Part shown: piece by piece, positions 49,444 to 57,225 of the stretch
Layout of the letters: each line of letters starts with the position of its first letter
Position numbering within the stretch: position 1 is the first letter of the stretch
NCBI RefSeq assembly: GCF_019397265.1
Contig: NZ_CP068985.1
Span: 5,064,501 to 5,128,500 of the forward strand
Length of the DNA stretch: 64,000 nt
Reading direction: 5' to 3'
From: Nonomuraea coxensis DSM 45129
Lineage (GTDB): Bacteria > Actinomycetota > Actinomycetes > Streptosporangiales > Streptosporangiaceae
Notes under the pieces: model-generated
Database searches by the model: none
What the model saw: only the letters and a program-made list of their open reading frames with translations
Told to the model about the DNA's origin: nothing
Position numbers and translations under genes: made by a program

Positions 49444-50442
49444 ATGGGAAAACGCCTTCTGCCCGCTCTCGGGCTCTTCCTGCTGTCCCCGCTGGCGGGC
49501 GAGTTCCTGCTGGGGAACCTGCCCGTCACCGCGCTGCCCGCGCTGGTCGTCCTGGCCCCGCTGTACGGGGGCGGCGCCCTGCTCATCCGTGAGCTGGCCC
49601 GTCGCAGGGGCGCGGGCTGGCCGGGGATGGTGCTGCTCGCGGTGGCGTACGGGCTGGTGGAGGAGGGACTGCTGACCCGGTCCCTGTTCGACCCGCACTT
49701 CGCCGGGATGGACCTGGCGTCGTACGCGTGGCTGCCGGGGGTGGGCGTGAGCGCCTGGTGGGCGTCGTTCGTGCTGGGCGGCGTGCACGCGGCGGGCAGC
49801 GTGCTCGCGCCGATCGCGGTCATGGAGGCCCTGGTGCCGTCCAGGGCGGAGGAGCCGTGGCTGGGCCGGCCCGGCCTGGTCGTGGCCGGGGTGCTGTACG
49901 TGCTGGGCGCGGCGGCGACCGGGCTGACGAACCCGGACGCCTACCGCCCGTCGGCCGCACAGCTCGTGGGGGCGGCCGTGGTGGCGGCCCTGCTGTCCGT
50001 CCTCGCCCTGCCCCGCCGCCCGCCCGCCACCACACCGGCGGGCGGGGCCCCGCGGCGGGCGCCGGGGCCGTGGACGGTGCTCGGGCTCACGCTGGTGGCG
50101 GGCCTGGCCTTCTGGCTGGCCGCGCTGCCGCTCGACGTCCTCGGCGCGTGGCCGGCCGTGGCCGCGAACCTCGCCCTGTACGGGGCGGCGTACGCGCTCG
50201 TCGCCCGCTGGGCGCGGCGGGCGGGCTGGGGCCTGGCGCAGCGGTTAGCGCTGGGCGCCGGCTGGCTGCTCACCTACGCCTGGCACTCCTTCCCGCAGCC
50301 CCCGGCCCTGCCCGCCACCCCCGGGGTGGACCTGGCCGGGAACGTCGCCTTCGCGGTGGCCGCCGTCGCCCTGCTCACCGTGGCCTGGTCCCGGGTCCGG
50401 GCGGCGGCGCGCGGGGCGGCGGAGGAGCCCGTCACGCTCTGA
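49444..50442 (+). CDS. Polytopic membrane protein beside the two-component system
   Basis: The 332-residue protein has about nine helices. LVEEGLLTRSLF and WASFVLGGVHAAGSVL recall the CPBP (CAAX-type) intramembrane protease motifs, but the spacing is EExxxxR rather than EExxxR, so protease activity is doubtful. GAWPAVAANLALYGAAYALV and LLTYAWHSFPQPPAL are other helices. It directly follows the DesK/DesR-type pair and is probably its target. Confidence 0.75.
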   Translation: MGKRLLPALGLFLLSPLAGEFLLGNLPVTALPALVVLAPLYGGGALLIRELARRRGAGWPGMVLLAVAYGLVEEGLLTRSLFDPHFAGMDLASYAWLPGVGVSAWWASFVLGGVHAAGSVLAPIAVMEALVPSRAEEPWLGRPGLVVAGVLYVLGAAATGLTNPDAYRPSAAQLVGAAVVAALLSVLALPRRPPATTPAGGAPRRAPGPWTVLGLTLVAGLAFWLAALPLDVLGAWPAVAANLALYGAAYALVARWARRAGWGLAQRLALGAGWLLTYAWHSFPQPPALPATPGVDLAGNVAFAVAAVALLTVAWSRVRAAARGAAEEPVTL

Positions 50443-50498
50443 CCCTCTGCGGCGGGGCGTTTTGCCGGCTCCTGACCGTGGCTCTGGCACCGTGGAGT

Positions 50499-50753
50499 AT
50501 GGCCATATTGGGGGAAGAACGCTGGCACATCGCCATCCGGGACCGCGCCGCTACGCTGGCGTTCCCGGAGTGGACACCGCGCGCGGAAGACTGGGCGCAG
50601 CTCCATACCGGTTTCATCGACGACGGGACGCCCTACACCGAGGTCTCGGTGTACCGGGACGACGACGGCCGGCAGCGCATCCATTACCGCCGCTACATCG
50701 CCGAGGAACTGCAGCATTTCTGGACCCGGCTGATGAGCGAGTCCGGCGACTGA
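50499..50753 (+). CDS. Small conserved-looking cytoplasmic protein
   Basis: The protein has 84 residues from the ATG at 50499: acidic and aromatic, without signal or membrane segment (GEERWHIAIRDRAATLAFPE, PYTEVSVYRDDDGRQRIHYR, then RYIAEELQHFW). It looks like a compact alpha/beta fold. No named family is recognised. The ribosome site is poor (GGAG only 3 bp before the ATG). A perfect hairpin follows the gene. Confidence 0.55.
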   Translation: MAILGEERWHIAIRDRAATLAFPEWTPRAEDWAQLHTGFIDDGTPYTEVSVYRDDDGRQRIHYRRYIAEELQHFWTRLMSESGD

Positions 50754-50780
50754 GCTCGCCGGCGGCATCCCGGACACGCA

Positions 50781-50813
50781 AGGTGCCCTGCGGCGCGAAG
50801 CCGCAGGGCACCT
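50781..50813. terminator. Perfect 14-bp convergent terminator hairpin
   Basis: AGGTGCCCTGCGGC and its exact complement flank a GCGAA loop between two convergent stops (50753 and 50826). It can end transcription in both directions. Confidence 0.8.
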
Positions 50814-50825
50814 GCACGTCAGGCG

Positions 50826-50981
50826 TCAGCCCTGGTTGCCCGGAACGTTGTTCTTCCAGTCCTCGGGCTTGACGGCGCCGGGCTTCTTCTCCGCGCCGTT
50901 GCGGCCCGGCATCGTGCCCTTGCCCTTGCCCTTGTTCTTGTCCTTGTCGCCGCTCTTCGCCTTGCGCGCGTCCTGAGCCAT
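50826..50981 (-). CDS. Small basic protein, 51 residues
   Basis: ATG 50981 with GGGAAG upstream encodes a disordered Lys/Gly-rich chain: AQDARKAKSGDKDKNKGKGK, GTMPGRNGAEKKPGAVKPED and WKNNVPGNQG. Its composition fits a nucleic-acid-binding or stress (desiccation-like) small protein. No family is recognised. Confidence 0.62.
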   Translation of the reverse strand: MAQDARKAKSGDKDKNKGKGKGTMPGRNGAEKKPGAVKPEDWKNNVPGNQG

Positions 50982-51146
50982 CGGACTTCCCTTTCTCCGT
51001 GTCACGGAGAGCAGCGATGCGCTACTCCCCGTACACGCGGATGCCCTCAGCGGAGGCGGACGAACGACCGAGCGGCCAAGATGCGACAAAACACGTTAAA
51101 TAACGCCAAGCTCGACGCACATCGGCGCGGACAACGCCGCCTCCCC

Positions 51147-51370
51147 CCTGATCACCCAGGTGACCGGGCACCTCGGCTGCCCGCTCAGCGAGGTCGTGGT
51201 CGTGGTCGTGGAGGAGCGGTACCGCCTCTACTCACCGTGCTCGCGGCCGAGCGGGAGACCGCGACGGCGGTCCGCGAGGAGATCGACCGGCTCGAGCGGG
51301 AGCGTGACGGCGTCGTTCGTGAAGGAGCTGCTGCGGCGGGTGATCCTGATCGCGCTGCGGGCGGGCGCGC
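51147..51370 (+). pseudogene. Decayed 3' end of an AAA-type ATPase gene (tentative)
   Basis: The 418-bp gap 50982-51399 has no intact gene. Within it, one frame reads LAAERETATAVREEIDRLER and a shifted frame reads VTASFVKELLRRVILIALRAG, which together resemble the C-terminal lid of AAA ATPases (E-G-V-T-A-S-F-x-K-E-L-L-R-R). A frameshift near 51300 would join them. The rest of the gap shows nothing I can support. Confidence 0.35.
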
Positions 51371-51399
51371 CCGCCCTCACCGGCGGCCCCGCTCCCCGG

Positions 51400-51795
51400 T
51401 CATTCGCCGACGGCGGGGGCGGGGGCGGTGGTGTCGTCCGTCATCAGGGTGGCGGCGGCGCCGGTGATGGCGAGGAGGCGGGCCGGCATGCCGTGCACGC
51501 CGGTCAGCACGAGGGACCCGCCCCGCCGCCACGCCTCGCGCTGCACGCCGAGCAGCGCGCTCAGCCCGGCGCAGTCGCTGAAGCTGAGGCCGGAGGCGTC
51601 GATGACGATCCTGCGGACGCCCCGCTCCAGCAGGGCGTCGCAGGCGGCGCTGAGCCGCGGGCGGGTGAGCAGGTCGAGCTCGCCGTCGAGGCGCACCAGG
51701 GCGTGCCCGTCCCGCTGCTCGACGAGGACGGTCAGCCAGTCGGGCGTGCGGCCGCCGGGCAGCCTGGGGGTGGATTCGTCGGCGGTCATCGGCAT
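51400..51795 (-). CDS. STAS-domain anti-sigma factor antagonist
   Basis: The protein has 131 residues from the ATG at 51795 (AGGAG 9 bp upstream); a GTG at 51813 overlapping the previous stop would add six residues. STAS core: HALVRLDGELDLLTRPRLSA, RIVIDASGLSFSDCAGLSAL (acceptor position DCAG: the serine is Cys-Ala-Gly, so the usual phospho-serine is replaced) and GSLVLTGVHGMPARLLAITG. With no phosphorylatable Ser it may bind its kinase constitutively. It is downstream of an HTH gene in the same operon. Confidence 0.88.
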   Translation of the reverse strand: MPMTADESTPRLPGGRTPDWLTVLVEQRDGHALVRLDGELDLLTRPRLSAACDALLERGVRRIVIDASGLSFSDCAGLSALLGVQREAWRRGGSLVLTGVHGMPARLLAITGAAATLMTDDTTAPAPAVGE

Positions 51796-51809
51796 CGGGG
51801 TGGCTCCTG

Positions 51810-52175
51810 TCACGACGGGAGGGAGGGGGCGCGGCGGTCGAGGTCTCCGTCCGGTCGCTCCCGGTTGGGCGGGTGGTCGTCAGTGAACAGGGACAACAGT
51901 CCTTCGATCGGGTGGTCGGCGTCGGCGGGGTGCCGGAACGGGCGGCTGGGGTCGACGCTGTAACGGGTGCGTCTGCCCACCCGGGTGCGGGTGATGTAGC
52001 CCGCGCGTTCCAGATCGGTCACGATGTTCTGGGCGGCCCGTTCGGTGATGCCGATCGCGGCCGCGATGTCGCGGACCCGCGCGCCGGGGTCGCGGGCGAT
52101 CTCGGTGAGCACCCGCGCGTGGTTGGTCAGGAAGGTCCAGGGCCGGTCCGCCGGGGAGGAACGCAAGTGCTCCAT
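51810..52175 (-). CDS. MarR/ArsR-like winged-helix regulator
   Basis: The 121-residue protein starts behind TGGAGGATCA. The winged helix is WTFLTNHARVLTEIARDPGA, RVRDIAAAIGITERAAQNIV and TDLERAGYITRTRVGRRTRY. No metal or ligand residues stand out. The C-terminal 30 residues are polar. It lies between an RsbW-like kinase gene and a STAS gene on the same strand, so it probably regulates the switch cluster; an AT-rich dyad lies 55 bp upstream. Confidence 0.85.
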   Translation of the reverse strand: MEHLRSSPADRPWTFLTNHARVLTEIARDPGARVRDIAAAIGITERAAQNIVTDLERAGYITRTRVGRRTRYSVDPSRPFRHPADADHPIEGLLSLFTDDHPPNRERPDGDLDRRAPSLPS

Positions 52176-52229
52176 TGATCCTCCAGGTGGTCGCGGATGG
52201 GTCTGCGCACGTCCTGGCGAAATACTATT

Positions 52230-52246
52230 ACGGAAAAGTTTTTCGT
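52230..52246. promoter_or_regulatory. AT-rich dyad ACGGAAAA-GT-TTTTCGT region
   Basis: ACGgAAAAGTTTTTCGT is an imperfect inverted repeat (one mismatch) in the only AT-rich patch between the kinase gene and the HTH gene. A TAGTAT -10-like box for the minus strand adjoins it. It is a candidate autoregulatory operator. Confidence 0.4.
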
Positions 52247-52271
52247 GAAAGTCGCAGGCGTGCCGTGCCGC

Positions 52272-52670
52272 TCAGTGGGCGACCGGACCGGCGTAGTCCA
52301 TGTAGAGGCGGAGCCGGGAGTGACCGCCGGGATGGTCGAGGTCGACCCGGTCGCAGACGCTGCTGATGATGAACAGACCCATGCCGCGCGTGGGGTTGGG
52401 GGCCGGGCGCCGTCCCAGGTGCTCGGGGAGGAGGGTGCCGCCGTCGTCCACGATCTCGACGACCATGCCCTGGTCGCCGGAGCGCGCGAGGAGCCGGCCG
52501 CCCTCTCCTCCGTGGTCCAGCACGTTGGTGACGGCCTCGTTGACCGCGAGGACCAGCAGCTCCACGCGTTTGGCCGTCATGCCGGAGGTGAGGGCGTGAT
52601 CGCGGAGCATCGCCCGGACCGCGGCCAGGTCCGTGCCCGCGGGGAGGCTCAGTTCGAGCAGGTCGCTCAC
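52272..52670 (-). CDS. RsbW-like anti-sigma factor serine kinase
   Basis: The 132-residue GHKL-type ATPase starts at a GTG. The N box is LAVNEAVTNVLDHGG, followed by VEIVDDGGTLLP and the G box RGMGLFIISSVCDRVDL. It should phosphorylate a STAS partner and sequester a sigma factor. Neighbours are a STAS gene upstream (52783-53151) and the HTH and second STAS genes downstream, forming a complete partner-switch set except for the sigma gene itself. Confidence 0.93.
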   Translation of the reverse strand: MSDLLELSLPAGTDLAAVRAMLRDHALTSGMTAKRVELLVLAVNEAVTNVLDHGGEGGRLLARSGDQGMVVEIVDDGGTLLPEHLGRRPAPNPTRGMGLFIISSVCDRVDLDHPGGHSRLRLYMDYAGPVAH

Positions 52671-52782
52671 CGTGTCATGTCCCGTCTCGTCAGCGTGCCG
52701 CGGCTCACGGGCGAATCCGTCCAGTATGAGCCTGCCCGCCCGCCGACGAGGCAGGTGAGCGCTCCCGATCCCGGCACGACGG

Positions 52783-53151
52783 TCATTCCGGACGAGTCAG
52801 CTCTCGTGTGGCGTGGTCGAGGTCGTCGTAGGCGGGCAGTTGCTCCTCCAGGAGGGTGATCTCCAGCAGCGCCGCCATGCTCGGGTTCACCTCGACGAGC
52901 CGCAGTCCGCCGCCCCGCTCCCGTGCCCGCTCCTGCGCGACGACCAGCGCGCGCAGGCCGCTGGAGTCGCAGAAGTCCAGGCCGCCCAGGTCGCAGACGA
53001 CGTGCGGGCACTCCTTGTCGCCCCGCGCTCCGCCGAACAGCTCGTCGAAGGCGCGCGACAGGTCGGGCTGGGTCTGCCTGTCGAGCTCGCCGCGCAGGGT
53101 CAGCAGCCAGTAGCCCGACCGGCGCACCACCTCGATCGCGAGAGCCGTCAC
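52783..53151 (-). CDS. STAS-domain anti-sigma factor antagonist
   Basis: The protein has 122 residues from a GTG with AGAGGAC upstream. YWLLTLRGELDRQTQPDLSR, PHVVCDLGGLDFCDSSGLRA and GGGLRLVEVNPSMAALLEIT are the three STAS blocks; the DSSG serine is intact. It is the likely direct partner and substrate of the kinase encoded next. Confidence 0.92.
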   Translation of the reverse strand: MTALAIEVVRRSGYWLLTLRGELDRQTQPDLSRAFDELFGGARGDKECPHVVCDLGGLDFCDSSGLRALVVAQERARERGGGLRLVEVNPSMAALLEITLLEEQLPAYDDLDHATRELTRPE

Positions 53152-53413
53152 CGCTGTCCTCTCATGTTCCGTGGTCCTGGCCGCGAGGCTCGTCCGGGCC
53201 GTCCCGGAAGGGCCGCCGCGGCCTGGCGGCAAGCCTACGCGGACGCGGGCGGCGTGCGGTATGCCCGTCGCGCCGCACCTCTCGCCCCGCCTCACGCCCC
53301 GCCTCGCGCCGCCCTTCGCGTCGTGCTTCGTCAGGGAATCGCCCACAATCGTCTTCACCGGCCGTCGACAATCATGTTTCCTCGCCGCCCGCGCTTTTGG
53401 CACCATTGACGGC

Positions 53414-55102
53414 ATGAGCCGCGCCGGCAAATGGTCGCGCCCGATTCTCGCCGTCGTCGCGGCAATGGCGCTGACGTACGGCGTCACACCCGCTTCCGCA
53501 GCCGTTCAAGGCATATGTCCGGAACATTATCAGTCGCCCCTTCCCCCCGCCCCGGGCACCAAACCCGAGCGGATCGCGTTCACCGATCCGCTCGGCCAGA
53601 TCGCGTTCACCTATCGCGACATGATGGACGTGGATCCCGACTTCGGACGCGATGTCGACCCCACGCACCAGACCCCGGGGCGCGAGGCGTTCAACGGCAG
53701 CATGAACGTCGCGGTCGGCTTCTTCGACATCACCGATTGCGATCCGGCCGCCTTCGACAGCCGGTTCGTGACGAGCGTCGAAACGCTCCGGCGGATCAAT
53801 CCCGCCCTGCTCCGGCAATTGGCGCTGCCGCCCGGCACCCGCACCATTCTCGCCATTCCCCGGTTCAATGCGAACAAGACGGCGAAAGACCTGTTCGGCA
53901 CCGTTGTGGAGCATTCCGAGCCGCGCGTGGTGAAAGGCGGCCGGGCCAGGGAGCTGCCCGTCGAGCGGCTGCTCGTGCTTTACACCGACCTCGCCCCGTG
54001 CAGTCCGAGCAGCGCGAACTGCCGGGCGCTGGTGGCCGGCACCAACGCGCGCGTGGTGCACTCCGCCGACTCGCAGGGGCAGCTCTGGGCGGCGCTGAGG
54101 GAGGCGCTCGGCAACACGATCAAGGCCGACGCGTTCGCGCTCGACCTCGACGCGCTGGCCGGCGCGCTGAAGGGCGACGACCTCGGCGGCGTCGACTTCT
54201 CCGCGCTGGAGCTGCGCTACTTCGCCGACGCCGGCACCGACGACCCCGCCGGCATCAGATACGGCTTCACCCCGGCGGAGGCCGGGGTGAAGCGGGCCGG
54301 GGGCGAGCCGGCGCCGGGGGCGGCGGCCGGGTTCCGGGTGACACGGCAGGCGTCGGACGCCTTCTTCGTGTGGCTGGCGCTGCCCGCGCACAAGTTCACC
54401 GTCAACCTCAACCCGTCCGAGCCCGGCCGGATCATCGACGCGGACTTCGGCACCACCGACGCGGGCCGCATCCTGCTGGAGGCGGACCTGCACATGAAGA
54501 AGACCGTGGCGAGACTCATCCATCCCGACACCGCGCTCGGCCGCCGGTTCTGGGACGGCACACGGGGCAGGTGCCTGGTGTTCCGGCAGTGGATCGTGCC
54601 CGCGCCCGCCTCGGTCCACGAGCGCGGCGACGAGCTCTACATCCTCGACGCGCCCCTTGAGGTGAAGCTGGAGAGCGAACACCTGCCGGCGTCGCCGCCG
54701 GGCGGCGAGCTCGGCAAGGGCTGCGCCGGGCAGTCGGCCGCCGACGGCGAGCGGGCCGAGCGGGTGTTCCGGTCGCTGATCCTGCCGCGCGTCCAGCGGG
54801 CGGTGAACACCGCGCCCGAGTACGCGGCGCTGCGGCGGGTCTACCTGAGCCGGGTGGCCGCCGAGTGGTACCGCGAGCGCAGCAGGACCGGGCGCACGAC
54901 GTACGCCTCGCTGGTGGACAAGGGGGACGTGCGGCGGTGGCGGTCGCGGCAGGAGTGGAGCCCGCGGCAGGTGTTCGACGCCTACGTGCGCTCGTACCGC
55001 GCTCGCGGTGGCGGGGATGGTGGCGTTCCTGGTGCTGCGGCGCAGGCGCGTCCCCCGGCCCCCGGTCCGCCCCCGCCGCCCCCGCCCTCGCCGCCGTGGT
55101 GA
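53414..55102 (+). CDS. Large secreted protein of unknown function
   Basis: The protein has 562 residues from the ATG at 53414. A signal peptide (RPILAVVAAMALTYGVTPAS A) precedes a mature domain beginning with CPEHYQSPLPPAPGTKPERI. No catalytic motif is recognised. Landmarks are IAFTYRDMMDVDPDFGRDVD, FTVNLNPSEPGRIIDADFGT, then TDAGRILLEADLHMKK and GRCLVFRQWIVPAPASVHER. The C-terminus ends in a Pro-rich tail that may attach to or cross the wall. The first ~190 codons are visibly less GC-rich at third positions than the rest, hinting at different origins for the two parts. It may be a surface or toxin-like protein. Confidence 0.8.
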   Translation: MSRAGKWSRPILAVVAAMALTYGVTPASAAVQGICPEHYQSPLPPAPGTKPERIAFTDPLGQIAFTYRDMMDVDPDFGRDVDPTHQTPGREAFNGSMNVAVGFFDITDCDPAAFDSRFVTSVETLRRINPALLRQLALPPGTRTILAIPRFNANKTAKDLFGTVVEHSEPRVVKGGRARELPVERLLVLYTDLAPCSPSSANCRALVAGTNARVVHSADSQGQLWAALREALGNTIKADAFALDLDALAGALKGDDLGGVDFSALELRYFADAGTDDPAGIRYGFTPAEAGVKRAGGEPAPGAAAGFRVTRQASDAFFVWLALPAHKFTVNLNPSEPGRIIDADFGTTDAGRILLEADLHMKKTVARLIHPDTALGRRFWDGTRGRCLVFRQWIVPAPASVHERGDELYILDAPLEVKLESEHLPASPPGGELGKGCAGQSAADGERAERVFRSLILPRVQRAVNTAPEYAALRRVYLSRVAAEWYRERSRTGRTTYASLVDKGDVRRWRSRQEWSPRQVFDAYVRSYRARGGGDGGVPGAAAQARPPAPGPPPPPPPSPPW

Positions 55103-55126
55103 CGCGGCCCCCGGCGAGGCCGGACG

Positions 55127-55807
55127 TCAGCCGGGGAGCAGGGCGGAGCTGAGGCCGAGGACGGCGGTGACGAGGTTGTCGCCGAGCCGCCGCCAGGCCC
55201 GTTCCGCCTCGTCCCGCGTGGCCTGCCCGGCGGCCAGCTCGGTCTCCAGGTCGGCGCTCATGTGGACGAGGAGCAGCCGGATCATGGCGGCGTGCCGCTC
55301 GGTGAGCTCGGTGTCCCGCCCGGCGCCGGCGGCCGGGTGGAGGCGGTCGAGGCGCCGGAAGGAGGGCGTGCAGGTGTACGCCCGCCGCGCGTGCTCGCGC
55401 AGCCCGGGATCCACGACGGCCTGCGCGAGGAAACGCCCGTACCAGGAGGGGGTGCCGAGCTCGACGTGATGCTCGATGCCGGGTTCGACGACGCAGGCGA
55501 TCCACTCGCGCGGCGTCGCCTCCCCCTGCTCCTCCAGTTCGGCCACCATCCGGGACCTGTGCCGCTCGATCGCGGCCGCGTGCTGCTCCAGGATGGCGAC
55601 GATCAGCTCGTCCCTGGAGCTGAAGTGGTACTGCACGGCGGAGTTGTTGCGCTGCCCGGCCGCCTCCCGGATCATGCGCATGGACACGCCGGCGAAGCCG
55701 TGCTCGGCGTACAGCCGCTCGGCGGTCCGCATGAGCGTGTCCCGGGCGCGCAGCGAGCGCGGGGACGGCCGGGAGGACGGCGCGGGGACCGCCGTGCTGA
55801 CGTTCAT
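55127..55807 (-). CDS. TetR-family transcriptional regulator
   Basis: The 226-residue protein has the N-terminal HTH LRARDTLMRTAERLYAEHGF, AGVSMRMIREAAGQRNNSAV and QYHFSSRDELIVAIL, and a long all-helical ligand domain. It lies 63 bp downstream of the P450 gene on the same strand and is probably co-transcribed with it, so it would control the shared operator between the P450 and the cation exporter. Confidence 0.93.
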   Translation of the reverse strand: MNVSTAVPAPSSRPSPRSLRARDTLMRTAERLYAEHGFAGVSMRMIREAAGQRNNSAVQYHFSSRDELIVAILEQHAAAIERHRSRMVAELEEQGEATPREWIACVVEPGIEHHVELGTPSWYGRFLAQAVVDPGLREHARRAYTCTPSFRRLDRLHPAAGAGRDTELTERHAAMIRLLLVHMSADLETELAAGQATRDEAERAWRRLGDNLVTAVLGLSSALLPG

Positions 55808-55870
55808 GACCGTCCTTAATGATGTATTCGGTGCCGTCTTTCCCCGATTATCACCATGGACGGGGCCGGA

Positions 55871-57091
55871 TCACCAGGTCACCCACACCTCCTGGAGCCC
55901 GCCGGAGATGCCGCCGGTGCGCAGCCGCAGGTCGGACGGATGGTCGCGGAGCCCGAGCCCGGGCAGGCGCCGGGTCAGCAGGCCGAGCACGACCTGCAGC
56001 TCCACGCGGGCGAGCGGCTGGCCGAGGCAGTAGTGCGGGCCCGCACCGAAGGTGAGGTGCTGGGCGACGTTCGGCCGCCGTGGGTCGAAGAGGTCGGGGT
56101 CGGTGAACTTGCCCGGATCGCGGTTGGCGGCCGGGGTGCTGGGGATGACCGTGCTGCCCGCGGGCACGAGGGTGCCGCTCAGCTCGATGTCCTCGGTGAT
56201 GTACCGGGGCACGCCGCCGATGACCGACAGCGTGCTGTCCAGGCGCAGCACCTCCTCGACGGTGCCCGGGACCAGGTCGGGGTCGTCGACGACGGCCTCG
56301 TAGCGGGAGCGCTCCGACAGCAGCACGGCCGTCATGATCGCGATCATGTTGGAGGTGGTCTCGTGGCCGGCCAGCAGCAGCCCGCGCACGGTGGAGATCA
56401 GCTCGTCCTGGCCGAGCCGGCCGTCCTCGGCGTCGGTGATCTGGGTGAGCTCGCTGAGCAGGTCGTCGCCGGGGTCGGCGCGGTTGCGGTCGACGAGGTC
56501 GGACACGTAGGCGTCGAACTCGCGGTAGGCCTGGTCGACCTCCTGCTGCGTGTGGCCGGTCAGCGTGAGCATGACCCGCGACCAGTGCGCGAACTTGTCC
56601 TGGTCCTCGGCCGGCGCCCCGACCAGGGCGCAGATGACGCGCACCGGGAGGGGCAGCGCGAGCCCGGCCGTCAGGTTGCCCGGGGAGCCCTTGGCGAGCA
56701 TGGCGTCCAGCAGCTCCTCGGCCATGGCCTGGACCCGGGGCCGCCACACCTCCATCTTCCGCTGGGTGAACCAGCCGCTGAGCAGCCGCCGCCACCGCAG
56801 ATGGCCCTGCCCGTCGCGGATGGCGGCCCCGCCGGACCGCCCCCGGCTGAACAGGCCGCCGTCCTCGGTGGTGGCCAGCCGGGCCGCGCCCTCCCTGGAC
56901 AGGTCGCGGCTGAAGCGCGGGTCGGCCATGACGGCGCGGGCGTCGTCGTAGCGGGTGACGAGGGTGGCCACGTCGCCGCTCGGCAGGCGTACGTGCGCGA
57001 CCGGGCAGCCTTCGCGCAGCTCGGCGAGCTGCGGCGGCGGCTCCAGCGCGGTGGGGCGGTCGAACGGGTATGCGGGGATCGCGTCAGCCAT
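55871..57091 (-). CDS. Cytochrome P450
   Basis: The 406-residue protein has the oxygen-binding I helix LLLAGHETTSNM, the ExxR motif in VEEVLRLDS, and the haem-ligand loop FGAGPHYCLGQPLAR with Cys355. The length and motifs fit bacterial class I P450s of the CYP105/107 kind. It needs a ferredoxin and reductase from elsewhere. The ATG at 57091 has GGAGGG upstream. A perfect 16-bp palindrome lies 40 bp upstream. Substrate unknown; it may detoxify or tailor a metabolite. Confidence 0.95.
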   Translation of the reverse strand: MADAIPAYPFDRPTALEPPPQLAELREGCPVAHVRLPSGDVATLVTRYDDARAVMADPRFSRDLSREGAARLATTEDGGLFSRGRSGGAAIRDGQGHLRWRRLLSGWFTQRKMEVWRPRVQAMAEELLDAMLAKGSPGNLTAGLALPLPVRVICALVGAPAEDQDKFAHWSRVMLTLTGHTQQEVDQAYREFDAYVSDLVDRNRADPGDDLLSELTQITDAEDGRLGQDELISTVRGLLLAGHETTSNMIAIMTAVLLSERSRYEAVVDDPDLVPGTVEEVLRLDSTLSVIGGVPRYITEDIELSGTLVPAGSTVIPSTPAANRDPGKFTDPDLFDPRRPNVAQHLTFGAGPHYCLGQPLARVELQVVLGLLTRRLPGLGLRDHPSDLRLRTGGISGGLQEVWVTW

Positions 57092-57131
57092 CGCTTTGGC
57101 CCTCCAGCCGGGAGTCCGACCCTTCCGAATA

Positions 57132-57147
57132 TAAGATGATCATCTTA
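57132..57147. promoter_or_regulatory. Perfect 16-bp palindrome between P450 and CDF genes
   Basis: TAAGATGATCATCTTA is exactly self-complementary and lies in the 134-bp divergent spacer, in a local AT-rich patch. It is a strong candidate operator for the nearby TetR protein. Confidence 0.7.
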
Positions 57148-57225
57148 ATCCGGCAAACAGCCTTCCACGGTGTTGTTCCCGCGCGCTTCTGGGTACTGGC
57201 GAGCGTCAGGTCGAGAGGAGGCGGC

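Noticed and set aside
49624..49690. CPBP/CAAX protease active site in the membrane protein after the two-component system
   Set aside because: The acidic pair and Arg are spaced EExxxxR rather than EExxxR, so catalytic identity is not supported.
53152..53413. CGCCCCGCCTC-like repeats before the large secreted gene
   Set aside because: They are short, degenerate GC-rich runs with no fixed unit, not a defined repeat.
55871..57091. P450 as a tailoring enzyme of the left-edge NRPS cluster
   Set aside because: It is 50 kb away with its own regulator and divergent partner; no evidence links them.
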